A program made the translations under genes and the position numbers. Under the pieces are notes generated by a model, which did not search any database, was not told the DNA's origin, and saw only the letters and a program-made list of their open reading frames with translations. A stretch of 9,506 bases of DNA from CAZZNQ01 sp964655775 (GTDB taxonomy: Bacteria; Planctomycetota; Brocadiia; SM23-32): assembly GCA_964655775.1 (NCBI GenBank), contig CAZZNQ010000121.1:1-9506 (forward strand), given 5' to 3'. Every line of letters begins with the position of its first letter. The stretch's first letter is position 1. This document shows, in pieces, positions 1 to 6,275 of the stretch.

Positions 1-17
1 GCACCCCTAAATGGGTA

Positions 18-39
18 GGTGAGGCGTCCCCGCCTCACC
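18..39. repeat. Perfect inverted repeat, 9-bp arms
   Basis: GGTGAGGCG (18-26) and CGCCTCACC (31-39) are perfect complements around a TCCC loop. No T-run follows directly; the first one is at about 49-53, ten bases away, so it is not a textbook terminator. It could be a terminator or mRNA 3'-end stabiliser for a gene to the left, or a copy of a dispersed palindromic element. The sequence alone cannot separate these. Confidence 0.5.
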
Positions 40-226
40 GATCTGTCGTTTTTCAACAGGCTGCTCAGGCACGCATTCTAACGCGCGCCCGAGCGCATGT
101 CATCCGCCCTTCGGCACAATCGGGCTTATAGATACAACGGCACAACGAGCACGGGGGAGGACAGCGGCGGAAAGGCGAACGCCGACCGCGACGCACAGGG
201 CGACCGGAGGGACGTTGCTTAGCACA

Positions 227-269
227 TACACTGGCTCAGCCCGCCGGTCCGAGCCAGTGTACTTGTTTT
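227..269 (+). terminator. Terminator-like hairpin in the tldD leader
   Basis: TACACTGGCTC (227-237) pairs perfectly with GAGCCAGTGTA (251-261) over 11 bp around a 13-base loop, followed by CTTGTTTT (262-269). The T-run is broken by CTTG, so termination may be partial. The hairpin sits 70 bases before the tldD start codon and reads in the tldD direction. It may end an upstream transcript, or act as an attenuator or stabilising element in the tldD leader. No alternative pairing partner was found, so regulation is not claimed. Confidence 0.5.
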
Positions 270-338
270 AACGCCATCTCTGCGCCAGAATGGGCTTTCT
301 TCAGCGGAGCGAGACACGACCACCATCGGGGAGGGAAC

Positions 339-1700
339 ATGAAAGAAAAACTGCTGGACCTCTGCCAGAAACTGCCTGTCGATTACGCCGAGGTGCGCGT
401 GCAGGAAGGCACCATGACCAACATCCACTATGCCGGGCAGGAGCTGGAGGACATCGGCGAGCGCACCAACCTGGGCGGCTGCGTCCGGGTTCTCAAGGCC
501 GGCGGCTGGGGGTTCGCAACCTTCAACGACATGGACAACATCGAGAAGTACGCCGCCCGTGCGCTCAAGCAGGCCGAGCTTGTGCAGGGCGAGGCGTTCC
601 GGCTTGCGGAGGTCGGTCCCTACGAGCAGGTCTACGTTACGCCGGTCGAGTCCGATCCGGCCGATGTCTCCCTGGCCGACAAGCAGGCCATGTGCAAGCG
701 CTACAACGACGCCATCCTCGCCCACGACCGCATCCAGAGCACCTCAGTCGTCTACCGGGACAGCCGCTCGCGCACCTACTTCGCGAACTCGGACGGCACC
801 TACCTGGAACAGGAATACGTCTTCTGCGGCGCCATGCTGGCCGCCATCGCCGCCGACGGGGCCAACATCCAGCGCGCCTACCACTCCAACGGCGACCTGC
901 GCGGGTTCGCAAAGGTCATCGACATGGACGAGGAGTGCGAGCGCGTCGCCCAGCGCGCCCTGGCGCTGCTGGACGCCAAGTCCGTGGAGGCGGGCACCTA
1001 CAACGTGATAGTCGACCCGAAGCTCTGCGGCGTGTTCGTGCACGAGGCTTTCGGCCACCTCAGCGAGAGCGACTTCATCTACGAGAACCCCCGCATGCGG
1101 GAGATGATGCAGATCGGGCGGCGATTCGGCTCGGACATCCTGAACATCACCGAGGACGGCTCCCTCGAGGGCGAGGCCGGGTTCATCAAGTTCGACAGCG
1201 AGGGCGTGCCCGGCCAGCGGAATCCGCTAATCGAGAACGGCGTGCTGGTGGGCAGGCTGCACAACCGCGAAACCGCCGCCAAGATGGGCGAACGCACCAC
1301 CGGCAACGCGCGCGCCATCTCCTACCGCCACCCGCCCATCGTTCGCATGACCAACACCTTCATGGAGCCCGGCGAGACCGACTTCGAGGAGATGCTGGCT
1401 GAGACCGAGGACGGCATCTACGCCATCGGTATGCTGGGCGGGCAGACGAACATGGAGATGTTCACGTTCAGCGCCGAGGAGGCATACCGCATCCGCAACG
1501 GCAAGCTGGCCGAGAAGATACGCGACGTCGTGCTGACCGGAAACGTCTTCCGCACCTTGCAGAGCATCGACCGCGTCGGCAACGACCTGAACATGCACGG
1601 CGGGCTGGGCGGCTGCGGCAAGGGCGGCCAGAGCCCGCTGAGGGTCGGCGACGGCGGCCCCCACTGCCGCATCCGGGACGTCGTCATCGGCGGCCGCTGA
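339..1700 (+). CDS. tldD: TldD-family metalloprotease subunit
   Basis: This is a 453-residue TldD, slightly shorter than the E. coli protein. TldD is the catalytic half of the cytoplasmic TldD/TldE zinc protease, which is known to degrade unfolded peptides, to trim the microcin B17 precursor and to help degrade the CcdA antitoxin. The family HExxxH motif is intact as HEAFGH (residues 235-240). The C-terminal GGCGKGG block carries C426, in the position of the third zinc ligand of E. coli TldD, followed by the usual conserved tail ending in VIGG. ATG 339 follows GGGGAGGG (328-335) at short spacing, and the protein starts at a family-typical place. The partner tldE follows after 68 bases. No RiPP precursor or antitoxin substrate is visible nearby, so the substrate is unknown and the role is probably general peptide turnover. 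Confidence 0.95.
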   Translation: MKEKLLDLCQKLPVDYAEVRVQEGTMTNIHYAGQELEDIGERTNLGGCVRVLKAGGWGFATFNDMDNIEKYAARALKQAELVQGEAFRLAEVGPYEQVYVTPVESDPADVSLADKQAMCKRYNDAILAHDRIQSTSVVYRDSRSRTYFANSDGTYLEQEYVFCGAMLAAIAADGANIQRAYHSNGDLRGFAKVIDMDEECERVAQRALALLDAKSVEAGTYNVIVDPKLCGVFVHEAFGHLSESDFIYENPRMREMMQIGRRFGSDILNITEDGSLEGEAGFIKFDSEGVPGQRNPLIENGVLVGRLHNRETAAKMGERTTGNARAISYRHPPIVRMTNTFMEPGETDFEEMLAETEDGIYAIGMLGGQTNMEMFTFSAEEAYRIRNGKLAEKIRDVVLTGNVFRTLQSIDRVGNDLNMHGGLGGCGKGGQSPLRVGDGGPHCRIRDVVIGGR

Positions 1701-1730
1701 GCGGCACTAACCAGCACATCACAAGGCGAT

Positions 1731-1746
1731 CCGGGCGGCAGCCCGG
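1731..1746 (+). other. Small hairpin between tldD and tldE
   Basis: CCGGGC (1731-1736) and GCCCGG (1741-1746) form a 6-bp GC stem around GGCA in the 68-base gap between the two genes. No T-run follows, so it should not terminate. It may protect an mRNA end or tune the ratio of the two subunits. At this base composition it could also be chance. Confidence 0.35.
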
Positions 1747-1768
1747 GCATCTGCGGAGTAACCAGAAC

Positions 1769-3088
1769 ATGGCCGAATCATCGGTGGAGCGGATACTCGA
1801 ACTGGCGGGCGGGCGTTTCGACGCCGCCGAGGTATACGAAGAGAGCGGCGAGTCGGTGTCCGTGGACTTCGAGGACAACCGCCTCAAGGAGATCACCACA
1901 CGCCAGCACCGCGGGGTCGGACTGCGCGTCATCCACGGAGGCCGCATCGGTTTCGCCTCCACCACCGACCTGCGCAACCCGCAGAAGCTGGGCGACATGG
2001 CGGCGGCCAGCGCACAGTTCGGCGACGAAGCCCGGTTCCAGTTCCCCGGTCCCGCCTCCGGTGTTGCGGACACCCCCCTCTTTTCCCCCGACGTACCCGG
2101 TGTCGGCGTCGAGCAGATGGTGGAGATGGGCCGCGAGGGGCTGGAGATGAGCCGCGAGGCCAATCCGGAGTACCTCTACGGCTGCGGCGTTTCGCGGTCC
2201 GTCCACAAGCAGCGCGTGCTGAACACCAGCGGCCTGGACTTCCGCTACGAGAACACGCACATGTCCGGCCACGCCGGCGTCCAGCTCGTCAGCGACGATG
2301 GCCTGCTGCACGTCTACGAGTACAAGTCCTGGGGCGAACCGTTCGACGCCGTCACAGACCTGGCCGAAACCGTTCTGGAGAAGGTCGAGCGCGCCTCGAC
2401 CATCACCCCTGGTCGCCTGGAGGTAATGCCCGTGGTGTTCACCCCCAAAGCCATGGGCAACCTGCTGGCGCCCCTGGGCGTGGCCATCAACGGCAAGCAC
2501 GTCCACAAGGGTTCGTCGGTGCTGCGCGGACGCCTGGGCGAACAAGTTCTCGACGAGCGCCTCACCATCGTGGACGATCCGGCGGTGCCCTATGCGCCCG
2601 GCAGTTGCCCGACCGACGACGAGGGCCTGCCCACGCGCCGCCGGCCCCTGTTCGAGAACGGCGTTGTGAAGCGCTTCCTGGCCGACCTGCAGACGGCCGC
2701 GCTGCTCGGGATCGAGCCCGGCGGGCACGGCTTCCGGAGCTACTCCAGCCGCCCCTCCCCCTCCGGCACCAACACCGTCATCCAGCCCGGCGACACCACC
2801 TTGCAGGAGATGATCGAGGGCATGGATCGGGGGCTGGTCGTCGAGCAAACCCTCGGCAGCGGCCAGAGCAACACGCTCGCGGGTGAGTTCAGCGTCAACC
2901 TCGACCTCGCCTTCCTGGTGGACGGCGGCAAGCTCCAGGGGCGCGTGAAGGACTGCATGATCGCTGGCAACGTCTACGAGCTGCTCAAGAACAACATCGA
3001 GGCCATCGGCAGCGAGCAGCAGTGGCTGGGCAGCCGCTGCGCGCCCCCCATCATGATCGGCGGCATGAAGCTGGCCGCGCAGGGGTGA
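1769..3088 (+). CDS. tldE: TldE/PmbA, partner subunit of TldD
   Basis: This is a 439-residue member of the same fold family as the preceding gene, matching the PmbA/TldE branch. It lacks the HExxxH motif: the aligned position reads APLGVA (residues 234-239) after VVFTPKAMGNLL (222-233). The downstream block around LDERLTIVDDP, a PF.S/PTDDEG-type turn and the FENGVVKRFL strand resembles E. coli PmbA. The subunit is non-catalytic and forms a heterodimer with TldD that channels unfolded peptides to the zinc site. GGAG at 1755-1758 lies 10 bases before ATG 1769, which is acceptable but not strong. The adjacent tldD-tldE arrangement gives a complete heterodimer from one transcript. The long open frame on the opposite strand here is a GC shadow. 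Confidence 0.93.
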   Translation: MAESSVERILELAGGRFDAAEVYEESGESVSVDFEDNRLKEITTRQHRGVGLRVIHGGRIGFASTTDLRNPQKLGDMAAASAQFGDEARFQFPGPASGVADTPLFSPDVPGVGVEQMVEMGREGLEMSREANPEYLYGCGVSRSVHKQRVLNTSGLDFRYENTHMSGHAGVQLVSDDGLLHVYEYKSWGEPFDAVTDLAETVLEKVERASTITPGRLEVMPVVFTPKAMGNLLAPLGVAINGKHVHKGSSVLRGRLGEQVLDERLTIVDDPAVPYAPGSCPTDDEGLPTRRRPLFENGVVKRFLADLQTAALLGIEPGGHGFRSYSSRPSPSGTNTVIQPGDTTLQEMIEGMDRGLVVEQTLGSGQSNTLAGEFSVNLDLAFLVDGGKLQGRVKDCMIAGNVYELLKNNIEAIGSEQQWLGSRCAPPIMIGGMKLAAQG

Positions 3089-3119
3089 GGCGGCCTCGAA
3101 AGGCGCCCGAGGAAGGACG

Positions 3120-3977
3120 ATGGACAGCAGCGACAACGAAACCGGCGACAACTTAGACCGCATCTTCCAGGGCGACTGCATCGAGGGGATGCGCGAACGT
3201 GTGCCGGACGGTTCAGTGGATGTGATAGTCACCTCCCCACCCTACAACATCGGCGTGAGCTACGCCGACCACGACGACAACCTGCCCTTCGACCGTTACC
3301 TCGACTGGATGGAGACGCTGGCCATCGAGTGCCGCCGCGTCCTGCGCGAGGGCGGCTCCTTCTTCTTCAACATCGGCGATCGTCCCTCCGACGAGCTTCG
3401 GTCCCTGAAGGTTGCCGAGCGGATCTGCCGCCACCTGCGACTCCAGAACACCGTCCACTGGGTGAAGTCCATCGCTGCGCCGAAGGAAGGCGTGAACATG
3501 GGCCACTACAAGCCGGTGAACAGCGACCGCTACCTCAACAACGCCCAGGAATACATCTTCCACTTCACGCCGACCGGCGAGACGAAGCTGGACAAGCTGG
3601 CGATCGGCGTGCCCTACCGGGACAAGAGCAACATCGGGCGGTGGAAGGCGGCGACGCGCGACCGACGCGACCGCGGCAACACGTGGTACATCCCCTACCA
3701 GACGGTCACCGGCGCCAAACCCCACCCGGCGGCGTTTCCCGACCGGCTGCCCGAGATGTGCATCAGATTACACGGCCTGCGGGATGACCGGCCGCTCCTG
3801 GTTCTGGATCCGTTCATGGGCACCGGCACCACGGCCGTGGCAGCCGCCCGTCTCGGCTGCCGCTACGTCGGCTTCGAGATGAGCGAGGAGTATGTCTGCA
3901 TCGCCAAGGACCGCCTGGCGCGGGTCGCCAGGGAACGCGCGGTGCGCCAATCGCGCCTTCCTCTGGACGACGAATAG
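3120..3977 (+). CDS. Orphan beta-class DNA methyltransferase (N4/N6)
   Basis: This 285-residue protein is of the N6_N4_Mtase family and transfers methyl from S-adenosylmethionine to an exocyclic amino group in DNA. The catalytic motif IV is TSPPYN (residues 38-43). The SAM-binding motif I is DPFMGTGTT (starting at residue 230). The IV-before-I order defines the beta class, with the target recognition region between them. The block HPAAFPDRLPE just before motif I is typical of the family. SPPY is common in N4-cytosine enzymes, but TSPPYN also occurs in enzymes annotated as adenine-specific, so the base is undecided. GAGG (3109-3112) lies 7 bases before the ATG. The gene is 31 bases after tldE and probably co-transcribed. 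No restriction endonuclease gene is visible, so it is likely a solitary regulatory or maintenance methylase, or a remnant of a restriction-modification pair. Confidence 0.93.
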   Translation: MDSSDNETGDNLDRIFQGDCIEGMRERVPDGSVDVIVTSPPYNIGVSYADHDDNLPFDRYLDWMETLAIECRRVLREGGSFFFNIGDRPSDELRSLKVAERICRHLRLQNTVHWVKSIAAPKEGVNMGHYKPVNSDRYLNNAQEYIFHFTPTGETKLDKLAIGVPYRDKSNIGRWKAATRDRRDRGNTWYIPYQTVTGAKPHPAAFPDRLPEMCIRLHGLRDDRPLLVLDPFMGTGTTAVAAARLGCRYVGFEMSEEYVCIAKDRLARVARERAVRQSRLPLDDE

Positions 3978-4020
3978 GCTCTGCGGAATCGCACCTCGGC
4001 ATTCGCGCCCGGAAAAAGGC

Positions 4021-4048
4021 TTGACTGGCGGCGAACTCGTGGCATAAT
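4021..4048 (+). promoter_or_regulatory. Sigma70-type promoter for the ABC-F leader
   Basis: TTGACT (4021-4026) and CATAAT (4043-4048) each match the housekeeping consensus at five of six positions, with a 16-base spacer. A short A-run (4013-4017) lies just upstream and could act as a weak UP element. Transcription would start near 4055. The promoter lies 43 bases past the methyltransferase stop and drives the leader and ABC-F gene independently of the tldDE operon. Confidence 0.75.
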
Positions 4049-4095
4049 GTCCCGCGTAACCCAACCTGAGCGGAGACCACGAGGAGTACACGGAG

Positions 4096-4107
4096 ATGTG
4101 TGCCTAG
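4096..4107 (+). CDS. Candidate three-codon leader peptide ORF (Met-Cys-Ala)
   Basis: The frame is ATG TGT GCC TAG. GAGGAG (4081-4086) lies 9 bases before the ATG, one of the best ribosome binding sites in the window. It begins about 40 nt after the predicted transcription start and overlaps segment A of the proposed attenuator, so translation would directly affect the fold. Short leader ORFs before attenuators are established for several antibiotic-inducible ABC-F genes in Firmicutes. Too short to be found by gene callers. Initiation here is inferred from the binding site only. Confidence 0.5.
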   Translation: MCA

Positions 4108-4113
4108 ATAAGT

Positions 4114-4186
4114 GACAGTGTCGGCCGGTGACGGCCCCCGGCGCGTTCCGCGGCGGGTCGCCGTCCGCGCTGCACCGGTCCCTGTC
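4114..4186 (+). other. Rod-like hairpin in the ABC-F leader
   Basis: Nested pairings give a long rod: GACAG (4114-4118) with CTGTC (4182-4186); GGCCGGTG (4123-4130) with CACCGGTC (4173-4180), including one wobble; ACGGC (4131-4135) with GCCGT (4160-4164); and a GC-rich tip around 4141-4151. It sits between segments A and B and brings them together, closing a bubble of 17 nt on one side and 12 nt on the other. It may be only a scaffold, or a sensing domain. Confidence 0.55.
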
Positions 4187-4226
4187 CCTCTTCGGGCGTC
4201 TCCGTGGTGACTGACAGCCGCAAACG

Positions 4227-4255
4227 AAGGCCACGGGCGACCGTGGCCTTTTTTT
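4227..4255 (+). terminator. Intrinsic terminator before the ABC-F gene
   Basis: AAGGCCACGG (4227-4236) and CCGTGGCCTT (4241-4250) form a perfect 10-bp stem closed by a GCGA (GNRA) tetraloop, ending in a run of seven T (4249-4255). It is the strongest terminator in the window. It points in the same direction as, and lies about 60 bases before, the ABC-F start codon, so it must be bypassed for the gene to be expressed from the 4021 promoter. The left arm also pairs with 4202-4207. Confidence 0.92.
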
Positions 4256-4316
4256 CGTGGCCCGGTTCGGAGGCGCAAGACCTGCGCAGGCCCCATGCGG
4301 GCATATGGAGCAAACG

Positions 4317-6197
4317 ATGACTCTGGCGAACTTCCAAAGCGTGACCAAGCGCTACGGCGCGCAGACCGTTCTGCAGGACGTGTCCTTCCGGATAGCGTCG
4401 GGCGAGAAGGTCGGCCTGATCGGCCCGAACGGATCGGGCAAGACCACCATCCTCCGCATTCTGATGGGGCTGGAGCCGCCGTCCGACGGAAATGCGGCCA
4501 CCGCCCGCGGCGCCCGGTTGGGATACGTGCCCCAGCACGTCGATTACGACGACGACCTGTCCGTAGGCGACTGCCTCTTGATGGAGCACCGCCGGCTGAC
4601 CGCCGAACTCCGCGAGCAGGAGCAGGCCCTGGCCGAGGCATCCGGGGACGAGCTGCCGAAGGCGATGCGCGGCTACCAGCGGGCGCGCGACGCCTACGAC
4701 CGCATAGACGGGGACACGTTCGCGCAGCGGGCGGAGGCGATGCTCGACGCGTTGGGCCTGCCGGGGCGATGGGAACAGAAGGTCGGATCGCTTTCGGGCG
4801 GGGAGAAGAACGTGCTGGCCATGACCGAAGCGCTGTTGGAGGAGCCGGATCTGCTGCTCCTGGACGAGCCTGCCAACCATCTGGACTACCAGGGCGTAGC
4901 GTGGCTGGAGGACTTCCTGTCCCGATACAAGGGCGCGCTACTCATCGTCTCGCACAACCGCTATCTGCTGGACCGGGTCGTGGAGTCCATCCTCCACCTG
5001 GAAAACGCCCAGATCGAGCACTACCAGGGCAACTACTCGACCTACCGCGCCAACCGACTGCGCAAGCTGGTGGCGCAGCAGGAGGACTACATCGCCAACC
5101 AGAAACGGCTGGCGCAACTGGAGGCCCTGGTGCAGAGATTCGCCGACATCGCACGGGGCAACACCGATCCCGCCTGGGGCAAGCGGCTGCGCGCCAGGCG
5201 CAAGCAACTGGAACGCGAGCGGGAACAAGCGGTCGACAAGCCCATGGTCGGCTCCAGCGCCATCAAGCCCGATTTCCAGACCGAAGCCAGCCGGGCCGAC
5301 ATAGCGCTGCAGGTGCGCGACTACCGGAAGGCGTTCGGCGACCTCCTGCTCTTCGACGGAGTGGACCTGAACATCCAGTGCGGCGACCGCGTCGCCCTGG
5401 TCGGCCCGAACGGATGCGGCAAGACCACGCTGCTGCGCGACGTCGTCGAACACGGCGCGTGGGACCATCCGTCCATTCGCGTTGGCCCGAGCCTGAGCAT
5501 CGGCTACTGCGCGCAACAGCAGGAGGTCCTGGACCCCGACGCTACCATCCTGGACCAGATCACCAGCACCGGCCGCATCGGAAAGCGGGACGCGTACGGG
5601 ATCCTGGCGCGGTTCCTGTTCGGCTACCACGACGCGGACAAGCGGGTGCGCGACCTGAGCGGCGGCGAGCGCAATCGCCTGCAGCTTGCCTGCCTCATGG
5701 TGGACCGGCCGAACTTCCTGATTCTGGACGAGCCGACGAACCACCTCGACATCAACGCCCGCGAGGCCGTCGAGGAGGCGTTGGCCGATTACGAGGGCAC
5801 CATCCTGGTGGTATCGCACGACCGCTACTTCCTGGACAAGGTCGTGGACCGCGTGATCGAGGTCCGTGACCGCCGGCTGCACCCCTACCCCGGCGGGTTC
5901 ACGGCGTTCTGGTACGCGCGTGGACGTGCCGCTCTGCGCACCTCCGGGCGAGTCGCCGCGCGCGGCAAGTCAAGGAAGCGAACCCGTATCAGCCGCGAAG
6001 AGCGCGCCCCGTCGGTGCAGGCCCTGGAGCGATCCATCTCGGAGGCCGAGAAGGAGAAAGTGGCCCTGGAGCAGCGGATAGAGCGCGCTCTGGCACGCCG
6101 CAACCGCCGCGACGCCCGGCAGGCATCCAGGGATTTGGAGCAGCTCGAGACGCGACTGGAGGCCCTTTACGAGGACTGGATCGAGCAGAGCGAGTAG
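4317..6197 (+). CDS. ABC-F family ATPase (ribosome-associated)
   Basis: The product is about 626 residues with two ABC domains in one chain and no membrane segments, the ABC-F architecture. ABC-F proteins bind the ribosomal E site and act on stalled or antibiotic-bound ribosomes. Domain 1 has Walker A GPNGSGKTT (36-44), signature LSGGEKN (159-165) and Walker B LLLLDEPANHLD (179-190). Domain 2 has GPNGCGKTT (363-371), LSGGERN (447-453) and LILDEPTNHLD (468-478). The charged helical linker between them is the P-site tRNA interaction motif. A basic stretch and coiled coil (about 545-626) form a C-terminal extension like that of Uup/YdiF-type members. I chose ATG 4317 because GGAG (4307-4310) lies 6 bases upstream and the domain begins at once (TLANFQSVTKRYG). 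Upstream starts at 4257 (GTG beside the terminator T-run) and 4305 are worse placed. The subfamily is uncertain; antibiotic resistance is possible but not shown. Confidence 0.93.
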   Translation: MTLANFQSVTKRYGAQTVLQDVSFRIASGEKVGLIGPNGSGKTTILRILMGLEPPSDGNAATARGARLGYVPQHVDYDDDLSVGDCLLMEHRRLTAELREQEQALAEASGDELPKAMRGYQRARDAYDRIDGDTFAQRAEAMLDALGLPGRWEQKVGSLSGGEKNVLAMTEALLEEPDLLLLDEPANHLDYQGVAWLEDFLSRYKGALLIVSHNRYLLDRVVESILHLENAQIEHYQGNYSTYRANRLRKLVAQQEDYIANQKRLAQLEALVQRFADIARGNTDPAWGKRLRARRKQLEREREQAVDKPMVGSSAIKPDFQTEASRADIALQVRDYRKAFGDLLLFDGVDLNIQCGDRVALVGPNGCGKTTLLRDVVEHGAWDHPSIRVGPSLSIGYCAQQQEVLDPDATILDQITSTGRIGKRDAYGILARFLFGYHDADKRVRDLSGGERNRLQLACLMVDRPNFLILDEPTNHLDINAREAVEEALADYEGTILVVSHDRYFLDKVVDRVIEVRDRRLHPYPGGFTAFWYARGRAALRTSGRVAARGKSRKRTRISREERAPSVQALERSISEAEKEKVALEQRIERALARRNRRDARQASRDLEQLETRLEALYEDWIEQSE

Positions 6198-6237
6198 GCT
6201 CGCGACCTGCGGCGCGCGCAGATCACCGTATACACTT

Positions 6238-6266
6238 TTGCGGCAAGCCCCGCCGCCGAGTACGAT
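6238..6266 (+). promoter_or_regulatory. Weak candidate promoter for smpB
   Basis: TTGCGG (6238-6243) and TACGAT (6261-6266) are 17 bases apart. The matches to consensus are modest (three and four of six). The start of transcription would fall at about 6273, within a few bases of the smpB ATG at 6276, giving an almost leaderless mRNA. That fits the absence of a Shine-Dalgarno there. Read-through from the ABC-F gene, 78 bases away, is the alternative. Confidence 0.3.
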
Positions 6267-6275
6267 AACAGAACA

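Larger units (their letters stand above)
1..338. other. Gene-free region upstream of tldD
   Basis: I see no convincing protein-coding gene here. The stretch holds a perfect 9-bp inverted repeat at 18-39, a repeat-like motif around 46-66, a GC-rich purine-rich segment at about 150-215, and an 11-bp stem followed by a T-rich run at 227-269. The tldD ribosome binding site lies at its right end (GGGGAGGG, 328-335). I could not place a strong promoter. A TATAGA at 127-132 has no matching -35 element. The left part is probably the downstream region of a gene outside the window, and the right part is probably the 5' leader of tldD. Confidence 0.6.
4055..4316 (+). promoter_or_regulatory. Candidate ribosome-mediated attenuator leader
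   Basis: This leader of about 260 nt lies upstream of an ABC-F gene and has four segments with alternative pairings. A is 4089-4096 (CACGGAGA), covering the base before and first base of a short ORF start codon. B is 4199-4207 (TCTCCGTGG). C is 4229-4236 (GGCCACGG). D is 4241-4248 (CCGTGGCC). A:B is 8 Watson-Crick pairs, extendable by wobble pairs through 4099/4196. B:C is 6 pairs (4202-4207 with 4231-4236) plus two flanking G-U pairs. C:D is the terminator. Inference: free RNA forms A:B and C:D, giving termination. A ribosome held on the short ORF masks A, so B:C forms and RNA polymerase reads through. Segment 4072-4081 can also pair with B and may compete. The pairings are read from sequence; regulation is not demonstrated. 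Confidence 0.65.

Noticed and set aside
185..220. Resemblance to a c-di-GMP-I (GEMM) riboswitch: ACGCACAGGGCGACC followed by GGGACG
   Set aside because: The segment is too short for the hairpin between the two conserved blocks, and the second helix with its tetraloop receptor is missing. Only two short words match.
1778..3232. 484-codon open frame on the minus strand opposite tldE
   Set aside because: It is a GC-bias shadow of tldE with Ala/Val/Gly/His-rich repetitive composition and no recognisable domain.
4112..4210. GTG-initiated 32-codon frame in the ABC-F leader
   Set aside because: It has no ribosome binding site. Its Arg/Pro/Val-rich product is what GC-rich structured RNA gives by chance, and it crosses the hairpins.
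4055..4255. Leader RNA as SRP RNA or tmRNA
   Set aside because: The SRP tetraloop helix signature is absent. A tmRNA would need a tRNA-like end and a tag reading frame, and neither is present. The attenuator reading explains more of the sequence.
4281..4290. Palindrome CCTGCGCAGG as an operator
   Set aside because: A single 10-base palindrome at this GC content is expected by chance, and no regulator gene is nearby.
4257..4316. GTG start at 4257 for the ABC-F protein
   Set aside because: It begins right after the terminator T-run and adds 20 residues unlike the family. ATG 4317 has GGAG at 6-base spacing and starts at the domain.
3814..4880. Minus-strand open frames over the ABC-F leader and start
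   Set aside because: They are low-complexity Arg/Gly/Pro-rich translations that run through the terminator and the methyltransferase, with no family features.
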